A DNA stretch of 64,000 bases from Amphibiibacter pelophylacis (GTDB lineage: Bacteria > Pseudomonadota > Gammaproteobacteria > Burkholderiales > Burkholderiaceae_C). Positions 1 to 9,077 of this stretch are shown piece by piece (the stretch's first letter is position 1; the number at the start of each line of letters is the position of its first letter). The translations under genes were made by a program, and so were the position numbers. The notes beneath the pieces were generated by a model, which saw nothing but the letters and a program-made list of their open reading frames with translations, was not told the DNA's origin and did no database searches. Where the stretch lies: assembly GCF_037688875.1 (NCBI RefSeq), contig NZ_JAWDIE010000013.1, positions 1-64,000 of the forward strand. The letters are read 5' to 3'.

Positions 1-1
1 A

Positions 2-421
2 CAAGGGATACGTTTTTCAGGGACAAGGTCAGAACGCCTGCAGCACTACAACCCCGAAGTCGAGCAGCGCGTGCAAGGCTGGTTTGCCAGCGGCCAGCCG
101 CTGGTCTGGATTCCCATCCTCAGCCAGGAGAACTTCCCGGACGTGCCCCAGCAACTGCTGGAGTTTGCCGACCACTACCAGGAGGCCATGCGCTGGCCTA
201 TCCACGAGATGGAAGACCTGTTGCAGTTGCCCAACGGCATCACCGGCTGGTTGATGCCTGCCACAGCCACCGACACCGACGTGGCCTGCGGGGTGTGGGA
301 CGGCGAGATCTACATCTTGGGTATTAAGGACCGGCGTACCGGCAAACCGCAGACGCTGCTGGGCGAGCGTTTCGATGTAGCGACAGGGCAAGTCGACGAC
401 CCCGAACAGAGCGCGGTTTGA
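2..421 (+). CDS. Partial hypothetical protein (5' end outside window)
   Basis: The reading frame is open from the left edge of the window, so the true start lies upstream and only the C-terminal part (about 139 residues) is visible. The protein is acidic and tryptophan-rich, with no membrane segment, signal peptide or motif I recognise. It lies 60 bases upstream of the DUF2924 gene on the same strand and probably belongs to the same accessory module as the recombinase. A GTG at 71 could be an internal start if the upstream frame is not real. The function is unknown. Confidence 0.5.
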   Translation, partial: QGIRFSGTRSERLQHYNPEVEQRVQGWFASGQPLVWIPILSQENFPDVPQQLLEFADHYQEAMRWPIHEMEDLLQLPNGITGWLMPATATDTDVACGVWDGEIYILGIKDRRTGKPQTLLGERFDVATGQVDDPEQSAV

Positions 422-481
422 CTTGGCTTCTGGTCGCCACAGCGCGTTCATGGACCTGTCTCAACAACAGGATTTTGTGCA

Positions 482-958
482 ATGACAGATAACAAGAACA
501 CGGGTATCCAGGCCACGCCCATCTCGACCCAGCTGGCCGCGCTGCCATCCCTGCCCATGGCCGAGCTCTGGGCGCTGTGGGATCAGCACTTTCCCCGGCT
601 GCCCAGCCACCGCAATCGTAATTACGTCGAATCGCGTCTGGCCTACCGCATCCAGGAGCTGACCTACGGCGCGCTGCCCACCAACATCCGCAAGATGCTG
701 GTTGAGGCCGGTGCCAGGCATTCCAAGATCAAGTCCGCCGCCGGTCGCAGCGCGCAAACCCTGCTGATGCCCGGCACCACGCTGATTCGGGAATGGAACG
801 AGCGCGAGTACCGCGTGACGGTCACGCCCGATGGCCTGTATGCCCTGGATGGCCAGGTATTCAAGAGCCTGTCGGCGGCGGCCCGCCACATTACCGGCAC
901 CCGCTGGAATGGGCCGAAGTTTTTTGGTCTGCGGGGCGGCAAGGGAGATGGTCAATGA
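482..958 (+). CDS. DUF2924 family protein
   Basis: This 158-residue soluble protein resembles the DUF2924 family, small proteins often encoded immediately before a large serine recombinase in mobile elements. Recognisable parts are the N-terminal helix with the Trp-Asp-Gln-His-Phe segment (about residues 30-40), the NRNYVESRLAYRIQEL-like helix, and the C-terminal Gly-Thr-Arg-Trp-Asn-Gly-Pro-Lys-Phe-Phe-Gly-Leu stretch. Its TGA overlaps the ATG of the recombinase as ATGA, so the two are probably translationally coupled. The family's biochemical role is not established; the neighbourhood suggests help in recombination or element maintenance. There is no signal peptide or membrane segment. Confidence 0.7.
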   Translation: MTDNKNTGIQATPISTQLAALPSLPMAELWALWDQHFPRLPSHRNRNYVESRLAYRIQELTYGALPTNIRKMLVEAGARHSKIKSAAGRSAQTLLMPGTTLIREWNEREYRVTVTPDGLYALDGQVFKSLSAAARHITGTRWNGPKFFGLRGGKGDGQ

Positions 959-2040
959 ACGCGCCCCTGCTTGTGCCACCGAAACGCTGCGCGGTGTATT
1001 GCCGTGTCTCCAGCGACGAACGGCTGGATCAGTCCTTCAATTCCATCGATGCCCAGAAGGAAGCTGGGCACGCCTTCATCAAGAGCCAGAGCCACGAGGG
1101 CTGGATCGCGGTGGCCGATGATTACGACGATGGCGGTTTCTCTGGCGGCAACATGGAGCGGCCCGCCCTGCGCCGCCTGATGGCGGACATCCAGATGGGC
1201 AAGGTCGACATCGTGGTCGTCTACAAGATCGACCGGCTATCACGCTCGCTGGCGGATTTTGCGCGGATGGTCGATGTGTTCGACCGCCACCGGGTCAGCT
1301 TCAGCGCGGTCACGCAGCAGATCAACTCGGCCACCTCGATGGGCCGGTTGATGCTCAACGTGCTGCTGTCCTTCGCGCAATTCGAACGGGAAGTGACCGG
1401 CGAGCGCATCCGCGACAAGATCGCGGCCAGCAAGGCCAAGGGGATGTGGATGGGCGGGCCGCTGCCGCTGGGGTACGACGTTCGGGATCGGCTGCTCATG
1501 GTGAATGAAACAGAAGCCAAGCTGGTGCGCCGAATCTTCGATGACTTTGTGACCGTGCGCTCGGCCACCCTGATGGCCAAGACCTACGGCGCGCAAGGCA
1601 TGGTCACCAAGGGAGGCAAGCCCTTCACCAAGCAGACCATCTACAAGATGCTACACAACCGGATGTACCTGGGCGAGATCGTCCACAAGGGGCAGAGCTT
1701 CCCCGGACAGCACCAGGCCATCATCACCCAGGCACAGTGGGATGCGGTTCACGCGCTAATCGCCACCGATGGCATCGAGCGGCGGCGCGAGACCAACGAC
1801 CGCATCCGCGAACCGGTGCTGCTGCGCGGCCTGCTGTTCTCACCCGATGGCGAACGGCTGGTGCCCAGCTACACGGTCAAGAAGGGCAAGACTTACCGCT
1901 ACTACACGCCGAACAAGCACCGGCGCTTCGGCGCCTGGGCCAGCAGCCACGGGCCGTTGCCAGCGGTGCCCATTGAGGAATTGGTGACGCAGCAAATCGT
2001 GGCGGCGCTGTCAGCGCCGCACATCGTGCAGTCGGTGTAG
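955..2040 (+). CDS. Large serine recombinase, C-terminally truncated by an amber codon
   Basis: This is a site-specific recombinase of the resolvase/invertase superfamily. The resolvase domain (about residues 10-160) has the catalytic serine in Tyr-Cys-Arg-Val-Ser-Ser (S19), the Lys-Ile-Asp-Arg-Leu-Ser-Arg motif and the Ser-Met-Gly-Arg helix. The Recombinase domain follows (about 185-285), with Pro-Leu-Gly-Tyr, and then a zinc-ribbon-like region without the usual cysteines. The ATG at 955 is chosen because it overlaps the preceding stop as ATGA. The frame ends at TAG 2038-2040, where relatives read on through roughly 90 more residues. Those residues are still encoded in the same frame directly downstream. 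Activity of the 361-residue product is therefore uncertain. Confidence 0.85.
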   Translation: MNAPLLVPPKRCAVYCRVSSDERLDQSFNSIDAQKEAGHAFIKSQSHEGWIAVADDYDDGGFSGGNMERPALRRLMADIQMGKVDIVVVYKIDRLSRSLADFARMVDVFDRHRVSFSAVTQQINSATSMGRLMLNVLLSFAQFEREVTGERIRDKIAASKAKGMWMGGPLPLGYDVRDRLLMVNETEAKLVRRIFDDFVTVRSATLMAKTYGAQGMVTKGGKPFTKQTIYKMLHNRMYLGEIVHKGQSFPGQHQAIITQAQWDAVHALIATDGIERRRETNDRIREPVLLRGLLFSPDGERLVPSYTVKKGKTYRYYTPNKHRRFGAWASSHGPLPAVPIEELVTQQIVAALSAPHIVQSV

Positions 2041-2304
2041 GATCGGATTCGGACAGCCCGCCCAGACCTGTCGGAGCCTGAGGTCGTGCTTCCGATGCGA
2101 AATCTGGCGGGCCTGTGGCAACAGCTGTTCCCCGCCGAACAGTGTCGAATGGCGCAGTTGCTGATCGAGCGCGTGGTGATTGCCGACGGCGGGCTGGAAA
2201 TCATCTGGCGCGATCAGGGCTGGCAGGAACTGGCCGGGGAACTGATGCCCGGCACCATCGGCGCGGAATTGCAGGAGTGGGAGCAGCAGGAGGTGGAGGC
2301 ATGA
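2041..2304 (+). pseudogene. In-frame C-terminal remnant of the serine recombinase
   Basis: Directly after the TAG at 2038-2040 the same frame stays open for 87 codons. It encodes a typical C-terminal recombinase tail: an Asp-Leu-Ser-Glu-Pro segment, Leu-Trp-Gln-Gln-Leu-Phe-Pro-Ala-Glu-Gln, a Leu-Leu-Ile-Glu-Arg-Val-Val strand and a Gly-Trp-Gln-Glu-Leu ending. In related recombinases a tryptophan usually sits at the junction, so a single TGG to TAG change explains the split. A GTG (2086) or ATG (2095) could restart translation, but neither has an evident ribosome binding site. The stop overlaps the next start as ATGA. Confidence 0.8.
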
Positions 2305-2753
2305 AGCCGAAAGTGCAGCCATTGGGGGCAGCAATCGCCAGCGAACGCCGGGATGGCGGCCAAGTCAAGCTGTCCACCTTCATCCCGCTGAAGATCAGAA
2401 AGCGCGGCGCCAGCAAGGTGGTGGTGCGGCCGGATGGGGTGGTCGAGTCGCCGGGCATGGTCGCCACCCAGATCGACCAACCCCTGCTGGTGGCGCTGAC
2501 GCGGGCCTTCTACTGGCAGCAACTGCTCGACGATGGCGTGGTCGGCAGCGGCAGCGACATCGCCCAGCGCGAAGGCCTGCACCACTCGACGGTCAACGAA
2601 CTGCTGCGGCTAACCCTTCTAGAGCCCGCCATCATCCAGAGCATCCTGGCCGGGCAGCAGCCCAAGTGCATGAGCCTGCTGTGGTTCCAGCGGAATCCGC
2701 TGCCGACCGACTGGGTGGCGCAGCGGGAGGTGGTGGCAGGGTTTGATCGATGA
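2301..2753 (+). CDS. Recombinase-associated helix-turn-helix protein
   Basis: This 150-residue protein overlaps the recombinase frame by four bases (ATGA), so it is probably the last gene of the DUF2924-recombinase transcription unit. The N-terminal third is basic, with Lys-Ile-Arg-Lys-Arg. About residues 90-135 look like a ParB/KorB-type helix-turn-helix, with Asp-Ile-Ala-Gln-Arg-Glu-Gly followed by His-Ser-Thr-Val-Asn-Glu-Leu-Leu-Arg and then Pro-Ala-Ile-Ile-Gln-Ser-Ile-Leu. DNA binding is inferred from that pattern. It may act as a recombination directionality or regulatory factor, but this is not shown. Confidence 0.6.
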   Translation: MKPKVQPLGAAIASERRDGGQVKLSTFIPLKIRKRGASKVVVRPDGVVESPGMVATQIDQPLLVALTRAFYWQQLLDDGVVGSGSDIAQREGLHHSTVNELLRLTLLEPAIIQSILAGQQPKCMSLLWFQRNPLPTDWVAQREVVAGFDR

Positions 2754-2766
2754 TCCGAACCGGAGG

Positions 2767-4110
2767 TCACCAGCCCGCTTCATCAAAGTTTTCGTCATCA
2801 TCGTCGTCACCCTGCGTGGGCTGCGTCTCTGGTGATCGCTTGGATAGCGGCACGTAACGTTCGAGCGGGGTCTTCCACCCTCGAAAGAAGTCCAGGGGAT
2901 CCTGGGTGCCGACGAACTCCCGGGCGAGTCGGAGTCGTTCAAGGACAGCCCGACGTTCCGACGCCGGAAGGGGCTGGGCCCGATCTTCGACGCCTCGGAA
3001 GAACTCTTCAAGGCGGATGACCTTCGACCAGGCCTGTATGACTTGTTCGAGCTGCTCCCGGCTCTCTTTCACTGACAGCGCGATGCGGCGCCGGTCATCT
3101 TCCTGTCGACGACGTTCTTCCTCTGCAAGTCGCTCCAGCCGCCAGATTTCCGCCTGGCGCTCCGCCTCTTGCATTTTTTCGATCATGGGTGCGACTTCCC
3201 GCTCGATGGACGTCACGATCTGAGGAATGTCCTGTGTCAGAGTTCGAGCCTTGGTCTCGTGATATGGGGCCGACCAGGAAACGCTGCGGTATGGTGAGTA
3301 GACGACCAGTCGCATGCGACCGGACGGCAGATCTCGAGTGGTCGTCCATGTGTGGTCGACGTTGCGCCTGGTCTTTGGGGGCACGTGCTCCGATTCACGG
3401 ATGTACTTGCCATTGACGTACCGCATCTCGACTGACTCTGTCATCTCAATGACCGCCAGCCCGAAGGCAATCGAGTCGACATAGACGACCGTCGGCCGAA
3501 AGGGGGACCAGGGACGGTTGTACCCGTATGGGTCGTATCGGGGCTCTTTCTTTGGCGGCACTTCCTTCTCGTCGATGTGCTCCCGGCGAAACTGAGCGTC
3601 CGGCGGCGCAATCACCACGCGGTGGCCTGCAGACTCGAGGGCATTGAACAGGTCATTGGCAAAGTCCAATGCCTTGTCAATCCCGGAACGAGATGCGGTG
3701 ATGTCGACCAACAGTTTCTTGTAGGGCTTCAGATGGACTTCATCATCGACCTTGCGGCCTGCCAGGAAGCGGGTCTTAGCGCCCCGGATCAAGCCATGAA
3801 TGCCAACGACGGGCCGGGCTGGACGTGGAATGCGAGGCGTGGACGCCAGGCGCGGCTTCGGCATTGCCGGTGCCGGTAATCCGTCGGCGCGCGACCACAC
3901 CACGGGATCACCCGGCAGCGGCTCTGGTAGCGCCGGCCGCTGCGGCGCCTTGCCCACGGCCAACTTGGCCCAGTAGCCGCGTTCAGGACGGGGCACGCGA
4001 AGCTCAGTGCACACTCGGGCGAGGTAACTTCCCGAGACCTCGAACTTCTCGGCAACCTTGATCATTGGCGTCGACCATACCAATTCGTAGAGTTCTTCCC
4101 TCGTCACCAT
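2767..4110 (-). CDS. Unknown HTH/coiled-coil protein of the accessory region
   Basis: This 447-residue protein is one I cannot assign to a named family. The N-terminus (Val-Thr-Arg-Glu-Glu-Leu-Tyr-Glu-Leu-Val-Trp, then Val-Ala-Glu-Lys-Phe-Glu-Val-Ser-Gly-Ser-Tyr-Leu) reads as a helix-turn-helix, followed by a Pro-rich linker. About residues 270-370 are strongly charged Glu/Arg/Gln sequence that should form a coiled coil. The C-terminus is a run of aspartates. ATG 4110 is preferred over the upstream in-frame ATG 4128 because an AAGGGG lies about eight bases before it. It converges on the recombinase module with only 13 bases between stops. I recall similar N-termini in proteins from genomic islands, but the role is open. 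Confidence 0.6.
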   Translation of the reverse strand: MVTREELYELVWSTPMIKVAEKFEVSGSYLARVCTELRVPRPERGYWAKLAVGKAPQRPALPEPLPGDPVVWSRADGLPAPAMPKPRLASTPRIPRPARPVVGIHGLIRGAKTRFLAGRKVDDEVHLKPYKKLLVDITASRSGIDKALDFANDLFNALESAGHRVVIAPPDAQFRREHIDEKEVPPKKEPRYDPYGYNRPWSPFRPTVVYVDSIAFGLAVIEMTESVEMRYVNGKYIRESEHVPPKTRRNVDHTWTTTRDLPSGRMRLVVYSPYRSVSWSAPYHETKARTLTQDIPQIVTSIEREVAPMIEKMQEAERQAEIWRLERLAEEERRRQEDDRRRIALSVKESREQLEQVIQAWSKVIRLEEFFRGVEDRAQPLPASERRAVLERLRLAREFVGTQDPLDFFRGWKTPLERYVPLSKRSPETQPTQGDDDDDENFDEAGW

Positions 4111-4294
4111 TTTCGACCCCTTCGTCATCGATCTTGATGGACACAAGGGTAATGTGAGTGGTCGATCCGGTGCTCTGGTGACCTTGGTTGACGATGAACC
4201 GGCGCGCGTAAGTTGTTGATTTCGCTAGACCTGCATCTGCGCCTACCCGCAGGCCAAACGGAGAATAGAGACGGCTCTGGCGGGGAAAGTGGCC

Positions 4295-4370
4295 GATTTC
4301 AGGCATTTCGGCGGTTGGTCACCCGCAGCACTGATTGCCGGAACCCCGCGTGGCGCGGGGATTTCAGGCA
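4295..4370. repeat. 11-bp direct repeat and GC-rich inverted repeat beside tRNA-Ala
   Basis: The 11-mer GATTTCAGGCA occurs at 4295-4305 and again at 4360-4370. The second copy forms one arm of a palindromic element at 4336-4370: TGCC, CCCCGCG (4344-4350), a 3-base loop, CGCGGGG (4354-4360), then GGCA. The remainder of the 4147-4407 gap shows no open frame or promoter I would defend. The repeats lie between the accessory genes and the tRNA gene, so they could mark an old recombination junction or a REP-like element. This is descriptive only. Confidence 0.5.
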
Positions 4371-4372
4371 AG

Positions 4373-4402
4373 AAAAAGGGCCCGGAGAATTTCCGAGCCC
4401 TT
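4373..4402 (-). terminator. Intrinsic terminator downstream of tRNA-Ala
   Basis: On the minus strand an AAGGGC-T-CGGA stem pairs with TCCG-G-GCCCTT around a 5-base AATTC loop. A run of five T follows (plus-strand AAAAA at 4373-4377). It starts six bases after the tRNA CCA and would end the grxD-nadM-tRNA transcript. Confidence 0.85.
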
Positions 4403-4407
4403 GTGTA

Positions 4408-5637
<1,230 letters not shown>

Positions 5638-5641
5638 GGCA

Positions 5642-5962
5642 TCAGGACTGGACTTTTTCAGCCAGCGCCTGCAGTTCGCCGCTTTCAAACATCTCCATCA
5701 TGATGTCCGAGCCGCCGATGAACTCGCCGTTGACGTACAGCTGCGGAATGGTCGGCCAGTTGGCGTAATCCTTGATGCCCTGGCGGATGGCGTCGTCTTC
5801 CAGCACGTTGACGGTGACGACTTTCTGGATGCCGGCCGATTTCAGCAGCTGGATGGCGCGGCCGGAAAAGCCGCACAGCGGAAACTGCGCGCTGCCTTTC
5901 ATGAACAGGACGACGGGGTTTTCGGTGACGAGCTGCTCGATGCGCTGGCGGGTATCGCTCAT
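5642..5962 (-). CDS. grxD: Monothiol glutaredoxin, Grx4 family
   Basis: The 106-residue protein has the single-thioredoxin-fold pattern of monothiol glutaredoxins that carry and transfer [2Fe-2S] clusters. The active site Cys-Gly-Phe-Ser begins at C30. The glutathione-binding Trp-Pro-Thr-Ile-Pro-Gln-Leu-Tyr-Val and Gly-Gly-Ser-Asp segments follow. The length is normal for the family and it is cytoplasmic. It is first in a grxD-nadM-tRNA-Ala unit. A CATAAT minus-10-like hexamer lies upstream (plus-strand 6010-6015), but no convincing minus-35 goes with it. Confidence 0.95.
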   Translation of the reverse strand: MSDTRQRIEQLVTENPVVLFMKGSAQFPLCGFSGRAIQLLKSAGIQKVVTVNVLEDDAIRQGIKDYANWPTIPQLYVNGEFIGGSDIMMEMFESGELQALAEKVQS

Positions 5963-6132
5963 GATGCGGGGCCAGAGAACAATCTGGCGATCAGGTGGAA
6001 CATGGCGCGATTATGCGCGAGGCCCTGCGGCCTTGCCGCAATCAGGGGCAGGCAAAACCGAAGCCCGGGGCTGAACCCCCGCGCATCGGCGGGGTCATAC
6101 TGGCAACTGTCCACCCCCCGGAGCCCCAAGCC

Positions 6133-7161
6133 ATGACCCACGACCAGCAACGCGCCCTGCTCACCCTGTGCCTGATGGCGGCTTTTGCCGACGCGGGCCA
6201 GAACACGCCCGAGCGCGAACACATTCGCCGCATTGCCCAGAGCCTGTCCGGCCAGGGCGAACAGCCCATCGACGTCATGCCCCTGATGCAGGACGTGCTG
6301 CTGGGCCGCGCCGACCTGGCCGCCTGCGCCGCGCAGCTGGGCGACGCCAGCCAGCGCCAGCTCGCTTACGAAATGGCGCTGGGCGTGTGCGAAGCCGACG
6401 GCAGCACCTCGCCCGCCGAGGCCGATTTTCTGCAGCGTCTGGCCAGCGCGCTGGGCCTGAATAGCGATGCCACAGCGCCCGCCCACGCCGTGGCCCAGCA
6501 GGCGGCGCTGGCCGACGCGCCACTGGACGGCCCCTGGCCGCTGGTGCTCGCCCCGCAGACGGGGGCGGGCAGCGACGCCACAGGGACGGGCGATGCGGGC
6601 CGCTCGCCGCAGCCCGCCAGCAGCGGCGAGCGGCCCAGCAGCCTGCCCGCCACCGAGCTGCGCAGCATGATCCTGAACGCTTCCATATTGAACGGGGCGC
6701 TGGAACTGCTGCCCGAAACCCTGGCCAGCATGGCCATCATTCCCCTGCAGACGCGGCTGGTGTACCGCGTGGGCCAGGCGCACGGCTACGAGATGGATCG
6801 CGGCCACATCAAGGATTTCCTGGCCACGGTGGGTGTGGGGCTGACCTCGCAATACGTCGAGCAGTTCGGGCGCAAGCTGCTGGGCGGCCTGCTGGGTTCG
6901 CTGGGCGGCAAACTGGGCCGGGGCGTGGGCCAGCAGACGGCCAGTTCGGCGATGTCGTTTGTGAGCACCTACGCGCTGGGCCACGTCGCCTGGCGCTATT
7001 ACGCGGGCGGGCGCCAGCTGGATGGGGCGTCGCTGAAAGCCGCTTTCAGTGACATGACGGCCAGCGCGCAGAGCCTGCGCAGCGAATACCTGCCGCAGAT
7101 GCAGGAGCGCGCCCGCACGCTCAACCTGCAGCAGATTCTGGCGCAGGTGCGCGGCGGCTGA
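6133..7161 (+). CDS. TerB-like / DUF697 two-domain protein
   Basis: The 342-residue protein has an N-terminal all-helical region (about 1-120) resembling TerB/DjlA-type metal-response domains. It includes Ala-Ala-Phe-Ala-Asp-Ala-Gly and an Ala-Leu-Gly-Val-Cys-Glu-Ala-Asp-Gly segment, both in the positions of the acidic TerB loops. A low-complexity linker (about 125-170) is rich in Ala, Ser, Gly and Thr. The C-terminal region (about 175-342) resembles DUF697/YcjF-like membrane-associated domains, with a Gly-rich Leu-Leu-Gly-Gly-Leu-Leu-Gly helix. ATG 6133 precedes the first conserved helix. It stands alone between divergent grxD and convergent algR. A stress or membrane role is inference. Confidence 0.65.
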   Translation: MTHDQQRALLTLCLMAAFADAGQNTPEREHIRRIAQSLSGQGEQPIDVMPLMQDVLLGRADLAACAAQLGDASQRQLAYEMALGVCEADGSTSPAEADFLQRLASALGLNSDATAPAHAVAQQAALADAPLDGPWPLVLAPQTGAGSDATGTGDAGRSPQPASSGERPSSLPATELRSMILNASILNGALELLPETLASMAIIPLQTRLVYRVGQAHGYEMDRGHIKDFLATVGVGLTSQYVEQFGRKLLGGLLGSLGGKLGRGVGQQTASSAMSFVSTYALGHVAWRYYAGGRQLDGASLKAAFSDMTASAQSLRSEYLPQMQERARTLNLQQILAQVRGG

Positions 7162-7185
7162 ACCCCCTCCCCCCGCAGGCCGCCT

Positions 7186-7965
7186 TCAGGACGCGCCCAG
7201 CGCTGCCTTGACCGCCGCGAGCTGGCGGCGCGACACCGGCACCCAGCAGGCGGGCGCAGTGCCCGCCTGAATCTGCAGGATCCAGCCCTGCGAACTGGCC
7301 TTGAGCTGACGCAGCGCATGCACCGGCACCAGCATGTTGCGGTGCACGCGCAGCACGCGGTCGCCCAGGTGGTCCTGCCAGGCCTGCAGGCTGCCGTCCA
7401 GCAGATGACGCGCGGTGGTGGTCTGCAACTCCAGCAGCTTGCTGTCGGCGCGCCAGTACAGCACCTCGGCCAGCGGCAGGCGCAGCACGCGCTGGCTGTC
7501 CTGCAGCAGCACCTGCAGATCGCCCGCCCCATCGGCCGGCCGGGGCACGGCAGCCCCGGCGATCTGGCGGCGCCATTTGTCCAGACACTGCGCCAGGCGT
7601 TCGCGGCGCACGGGCTTGGTCAGATAGTCCAGCGCGTCCAGCTCGAAAGCGCGCAGCGCCTGGGCCGGGTCGGCGCTGACCAGCACCACGGCCGGGCGAA
7701 GTTCAGGCGACATCGGGGTCATCTGCGCCAGCCAGCTCATGCCATCCAGCCCCGGCATGTGGATGTCCAGGAAGATCAGCGCCAGCCCAGGCTCGCCCAG
7801 CAGGCTCTGGGCCTCGTGCGCACTGGCGGCTTCGATCAGGCGCAGGCCGGGCTGGGCCTCGCTCAGCAGGTGGGCCAGACGGGCGCGGGCCAGCGGTTCG
7901 TCGTCCACCAGCAGCGCAACGGGCGCGGCGGCAGCGGGGGCGGTAGAAGCGGGCGCGGCGCTCAT
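7186..7965 (-). CDS. algR: LytTR-family response regulator AlgR
   Basis: This is the response regulator partner of the adjacent kinase. The receiver domain (about 15-130) carries the acidic pair D21-D22, phospho-acceptor D67 (Phe-Leu-Asp-Ile-His-Met-Pro-Gly) and the Thr-Lys-Pro switch. A LytTR DNA-binding domain follows (about 150-255), with Tyr-Trp-Arg-Ala-Asp and Arg-Val-His-Arg-Asn-Met-Leu-Val. The length (259 residues) fits AlgR proteins, which control type IV pili and exopolysaccharide genes in relatives such as Pseudomonas. It overlaps the kinase gene by four bases (ATGA). Its targets here are unknown. An Ala/Pro-rich N-terminal leader of about 14 residues is not part of the domain. Confidence 0.88.
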   Translation of the reverse strand: MSAAPASTAPAAAAPVALLVDDEPLARARLAHLLSEAQPGLRLIEAASAHEAQSLLGEPGLALIFLDIHMPGLDGMSWLAQMTPMSPELRPAVVLVSADPAQALRAFELDALDYLTKPVRRERLAQCLDKWRRQIAGAAVPRPADGAGDLQVLLQDSQRVLRLPLAEVLYWRADSKLLELQTTTARHLLDGSLQAWQDHLGDRVLRVHRNMLVPVHALRQLKASSQGWILQIQAGTAPACWVPVSRRQLAAVKAALGAS

Positions 7966-8975
7966 GCGTCCAGCGGCAGCACCAGCCGCACTTCAAAGTG
8001 ATCGGCGGCCTGACGCACGTCCAGCGCAGCAGCCAGGTCGTGCATCAGGCGCAGGCGCTGGCGCACATTGTCCAGCGCCATGCCGCGCCCGGGGGGCGGC
8101 GCAGGCAGCGCCGGGTCGGGCCGCGAGTTGCGGATCAGCACCTCGGCTGCGCCCAGGTGGCGACGCACCTGAACCCGGATCTCCCCCCCCGCCGGATCGG
8201 GATCGACGCCGTGGCGCACGGCGTTTTCCAGCAGCGGCTGCAGCGTCAGCGCGGGCAGGCGGGCGTGGGTGACAGATTCGTCGACCGTCCACTGAACCCG
8301 CAAGCGGCCGTCGCCAAAGCGCAGGGTTTCGATGTCCAGATACTGGTGGCCCAGACGCAGCTCGTCGGCCAGGGTGACAGCGCTGGCGGGCTGGTCCAGC
8401 GTGGCGCGGATCAGGTCGGACAGGTCTTCCAGCACGCGCTCGGCGCGCGGCGGGTCCAGCGTGACCAGCGCCAGCGCGCTGTTGAGCGTGTTAAACAGAA
8501 AGTGCGGCCGGATGCGCGCCTGCAGCTCGTCCAGGCGGCGCTGCGCTTCCAGCGGCGGCTGCACGCGCAGGGCAGCGTCCTGCCACAGCGCCAGCGGCGT
8601 CGCCCAGGCCCAGGCCAGTGCCACAGCCAGCAGGGGCTGCGGCGGAATCTGGATCAGGCCCCCCGCCGTGTCCACCCCCAGCGCCACCAGCGCGCACAGC
8701 AGCAGCAGCCCGCCCCAGCGCACCCGGGGCGGCCAGGCCGGCCACAGGCGCTGGCTGGCGGCCAGCCCCAGCCAGACCAGCAGCGTGCCGACCAGGATGC
8801 GCCACAGCGCGAAGCCGCTGGCGGCCAGAACGTCCAGCGTGGGCCGCCCGTCCGCCATGGCCAGCAGGGCCAGCACGCTGCTGCCCAGCGTCAGCGCCAG
8901 CGCGCGCAGCAGGCCCGTCGCCTGCGCCAGGGCGGGGCGGTAGAGCGCGGCAGCGGGTGAAGGTGACGAGGGCAT
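7962..8975 (-). CDS. algZ: LytS/AlgZ-type sensor histidine kinase
   Basis: This membrane histidine kinase has 337 residues. Four hydrophobic segments lie at about 21-40, 51-73, 86-104 and 112-131. The His_kinase motif Arg-Pro-His-Phe-Leu-Phe-Asn follows (H158), then an HATPase region with Leu-Leu-Glu-Asn-Ala-Val-Arg-His-Gly. There is no large periplasmic sensor domain, as is usual for AlgZ/FimS. ATG 8975 is chosen because longer in-frame starts would add a non-hydrophobic, non-conserved tail. It is first in a two-gene operon with algR and lies divergent to the small membrane protein gene and argH, echoing the argH-algZ-algR order known from pseudomonads. Confidence 0.85.
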   Translation of the reverse strand: MPSSPSPAAALYRPALAQATGLLRALALTLGSSVLALLAMADGRPTLDVLAASGFALWRILVGTLLVWLGLAASQRLWPAWPPRVRWGGLLLLCALVALGVDTAGGLIQIPPQPLLAVALAWAWATPLALWQDAALRVQPPLEAQRRLDELQARIRPHFLFNTLNSALALVTLDPPRAERVLEDLSDLIRATLDQPASAVTLADELRLGHQYLDIETLRFGDGRLRVQWTVDESVTHARLPALTLQPLLENAVRHGVDPDPAGGEIRVQVRRHLGAAEVLIRNSRPDPALPAPPPGRGMALDNVRQRLRLMHDLAAALDVRQAADHFEVRLVLPLDA

Positions 8976-9077
8976 GGTGTGTCCGGGATGCTGACGAATT
9001 TTAGCGGGGGGCTTGAGTCGCGGCGGGCTGCGGCTAGAATGGTCTGACCAATACTGCGCCGCGACGGCTTCCCCGCC

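Noticed and set aside
4344..4360. CCCCGCG-TGG-CGCGGGG hairpin as a terminator
   Set aside because: No T run on either strand; the adjacent 4373-4402 hairpin is the convincing terminator.
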